This document shows, one piece after another, positions 58,904 to 60,253 of a stretch of DNA of 60,253 nucleotides. The notes under the pieces were generated by a model. It had not been told where the DNA came from and did no database searches. It worked only from the letters and a program-made list of their open reading frames with translations. Position 1 is the stretch's first letter; each line of letters starts with the position of its first letter. Source of the stretch: Pelosinus sp. (lineage in GTDB: Bacteria; Bacillota; Negativicutes; Propionisporales; Propionisporaceae); NCBI GenBank assembly GCA_021372375.1, contig JAJFUN010000117.1, positions 1-60,253 of the forward strand, read 5' to 3'. The translations under genes were made by a program, and so were the position numbers.

Positions 58904-60253
58904 TCACTTGCAATGACTTTCCTTATATTCTGTACACTTCTCAATAAACTGCTCGGCTGCACCTTGCTGCCCCATAAAATGCATATGGAGGTACGATGCC
59001 ACAACGTTTTTATCAGCATACCCGCCAAAATACTTTGCACCTGTCCGATTTTTAGTAAATTCAAAAGCCCACGGAAAATCTTTTTCCTGTAGCGGCGTCA
59101 TTTGTGAAAAATGAAATTCATGCCCGCGAAAAACGCTGCCGCTACTGCATAGAATATTACTCTTAAGTGCTTTAGCTTCTACATAGCCAACTGTTTGCAG
59201 TTTGCTCTGCATACGGCACTCTGCCGGAATAACGCCAGCCATCAAAAAGGCCTGACCGGAGAAGTCAACCAATCGCTCTGTCAGATACATCAGCCCGCCG
59301 CATTCTGCGTAAACAGGCATACCTTCGCTCGCGGCCCGGTAAATAGCCTTTCTCATCTTTTGATTTGCGGTTAGCTCGCTCGCAAACATTTCGGGAAAAC
59401 CGCCGCCAAAAAGCAGTCCATCAACCTCAGGCAGCTTTTGATCAAATAGCGGACTAAACGCCACAAGCTCCGCCCCGAGTTTCTCAAGCACGCCAAGACT
59501 TTCCGGATAGTAAAAGGAAAAGGCTTCATCTTGCGCTACCCCGAGACGCACTTTGGCAGTAGAAACAAGCTTTGCTTGGGGCCTAGCGGGCAGCGGCGGC
59601 GCCTTTTTGGCTAAAGCAAATAGCTCATCTAACTTGATTTGCCGGCTAATTTCTGCACCCAGTTTGTCAACAAGCGCTCTAGCATCATTTTCTTCTACCG
59701 GCGTAAGACCTAAATGACGTTCCGGCATTTTTAGACTGTCATCCCGTCTGAAACAGCCAAGTACCGGGATGCCGCGATTTTCTAACGCCTCTGTCACAAT
59801 ACTTTGGTGACTGAGTGAACCAAGCCGATTGACCAGCACGCCGGCAAAGTCAATTTCCGGATCATACATTTTATACCCTAGCGCTAACGCCGCCGCACTT
59901 TCTCCCATGGCCTTTGCATCAATTACCAGCGCCACAGGCGCCTTTAGGAGCTTGGCAATGGCAGCTGAGCTGCTAATGCCATTTTTTCCGCCATCATACA
60001 GCCCCATAACGCCTTCAATGATTACTAAATCATTACCCTGTGCGGTACTTGCAAATACCTCTAAAAGACTTTCCTGATTCATCAGCCAGCTATCAAGATT
60101 ATGCGAGCGCTGACCGCTCGCCAGATAATGATAGCCTGGGTCGATATAATCAGGCCCTACTTTATAGGATTGTACTTTTAGGCCCCGCGCCCTAAAGGCT
60201 GCCAAAAGTCCGGTTACCAAGGTAGTCTTGCCCACCCCGCTATTCGTGCCGGC
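58904..60253 (-). CDS. cobB: Cobyrinate a,c-diamide synthase (5' end cut by window edge)
   Basis: 450 codons are open from base 60253 to the stop at 58904; the true start is outside. The first residues AGTNSGVGKTTLVTGLL are the P-loop, preceded in the full gene by a few more residues, so an ATG-like start at 60235 is internal. Further: YKVGPDYIDPGYH, VIEGVMGLYDGG, and the glutaminase part with GGGFPEMF, YAECGGLMYL (nucleophile) and HFMGQQG. It amidates cobyrinate (or Ni-sirohydrochlorin in CfbB relatives; the cob neighbours favour CobB/CbiA). It leads cobQ and cobO. Confidence 0.93.
   Translation of the reverse strand, partial: AGTNSGVGKTTLVTGLLAAFRARGLKVQSYKVGPDYIDPGYHYLASGQRSHNLDSWLMNQESLLEVFASTAQGNDLVIIEGVMGLYDGGKNGISSSAAIAKLLKAPVALVIDAKAMGESAAALALGYKMYDPEIDFAGVLVNRLGSLSHQSIVTEALENRGIPVLGCFRRDDSLKMPERHLGLTPVEENDARALVDKLGAEISRQIKLDELFALAKKAPPLPARPQAKLVSTAKVRLGVAQDEAFSFYYPESLGVLEKLGAELVAFSPLFDQKLPEVDGLLFGGGFPEMFASELTANQKMRKAIYRAASEGMPVYAECGGLMYLTERLVDFSGQAFLMAGVIPAECRMQSKLQTVGYVEAKALKSNILCSSGSVFRGHEFHFSQMTPLQEKDFPWAFEFTKNRTGAKYFGGYADKNVVASYLHMHFMGQQGAAEQFIEKCTEYKESHCK

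Overview
The window looks like a chromosomal segment of a diderm, spore-forming-type Firmicute, most likely Negativicutes and probably Sporomusaceae (Sporomusa/Pelosinus relatives). This is inference. It rests on Firmicute-style GGAGG ribosome sites, Rho-independent terminators and Firmicute regulator families, combined with an outer-membrane beta-barrel protein (6917-7666) and an anaerobic enzyme set: aldehyde ferredoxin oxidoreductase, 4Fe-4S proteins, an iron-sulfur flavoprotein, methylmalonyl-CoA decarboxylase and an anaerobic-type cobalamin pathway.

Layout. 1-8.6 kb is accessory metabolism: a partial aldehyde ferredoxin oxidoreductase, an MFS exporter, a DUF362 ferredoxin-like protein, a frameshifted secreted protein, a pentapeptide protein, an iron-sulfur flavoprotein with a carboxymuconolactone-decarboxylase-like gene, a CPBP protease, a beta-barrel, and an XRE regulator with a membrane partner. 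9-21.6 kb holds a likely alpha-hydroxy-acid (lactate/glycolate) utilisation set: LctP permease, GlcD/GlcF oxidase, a cytoplasmic diacid-domain sensor kinase and two paralogous NarL-type response regulators. Interleaved with it are a MarR-MFS pair, a universal stress protein, an NRAMP metal transporter and a manganese (yybP-ykoY) riboswitch that points back at the NRAMP gene. 21.6-30.3 kb carries a secreted 5'-nucleotidase, trpS-ywbE behind a truncated T-box-like leader, a diguanylate cyclase, and a CheA hybrid kinase with a response regulator. 30.5-45 kb is a mosaic: MutS-like membrane ATPase, methylmalonyl-CoA decarboxylase, TauE/SafE permease, chemoreceptor, cupin-MarR pair sharing an operator, AzlCD divergent from a MocR-type regulator, EamA transporter and unknown proteins. 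45-49 kb is a repeat-rich, gene-poor zone with gene remnants and a split RlmN/Cfr-like radical SAM gene. 49.4-60.25 kb is the minus-strand tetrapyrrole cluster: cobB, cobQ, cobO, then sirC, hemA, hemC, cobA-hemD fusion, hemB and hemL, giving uroporphyrinogen III, sirohydrochlorin and corrinoid.

The most unusual signals are: (1) a well-formed Mn2+ riboswitch with its terminator at 15726-15860 on the minus strand and no gene of its own, so that read-through would be antisense to the NRAMP transporter; (2) an RlmN/Cfr-like radical SAM enzyme whose catalytic C-terminal AACGQL cysteine segment lies in a separate overlapping ORF with its own strong ribosome site; (3) several families of palindromic dispersed elements (GGGGACG..., GGGGTCAGGC..., CTCCCTC...) that cap, truncate or border genes, with remnants of DUF362, MCP, histidine kinase, ParE-type toxin and membrane-protein genes beside some of them; (4) a trpS leader that keeps T-box stem-I-like sequence and a terminator but has no T-box antiterminator, and contains a 22-codon ORF with two Trp codons. 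No tRNA, rRNA, CRISPR or complete transposase was seen. All functional names come from reading motifs in the translated sequence; no database search was run.
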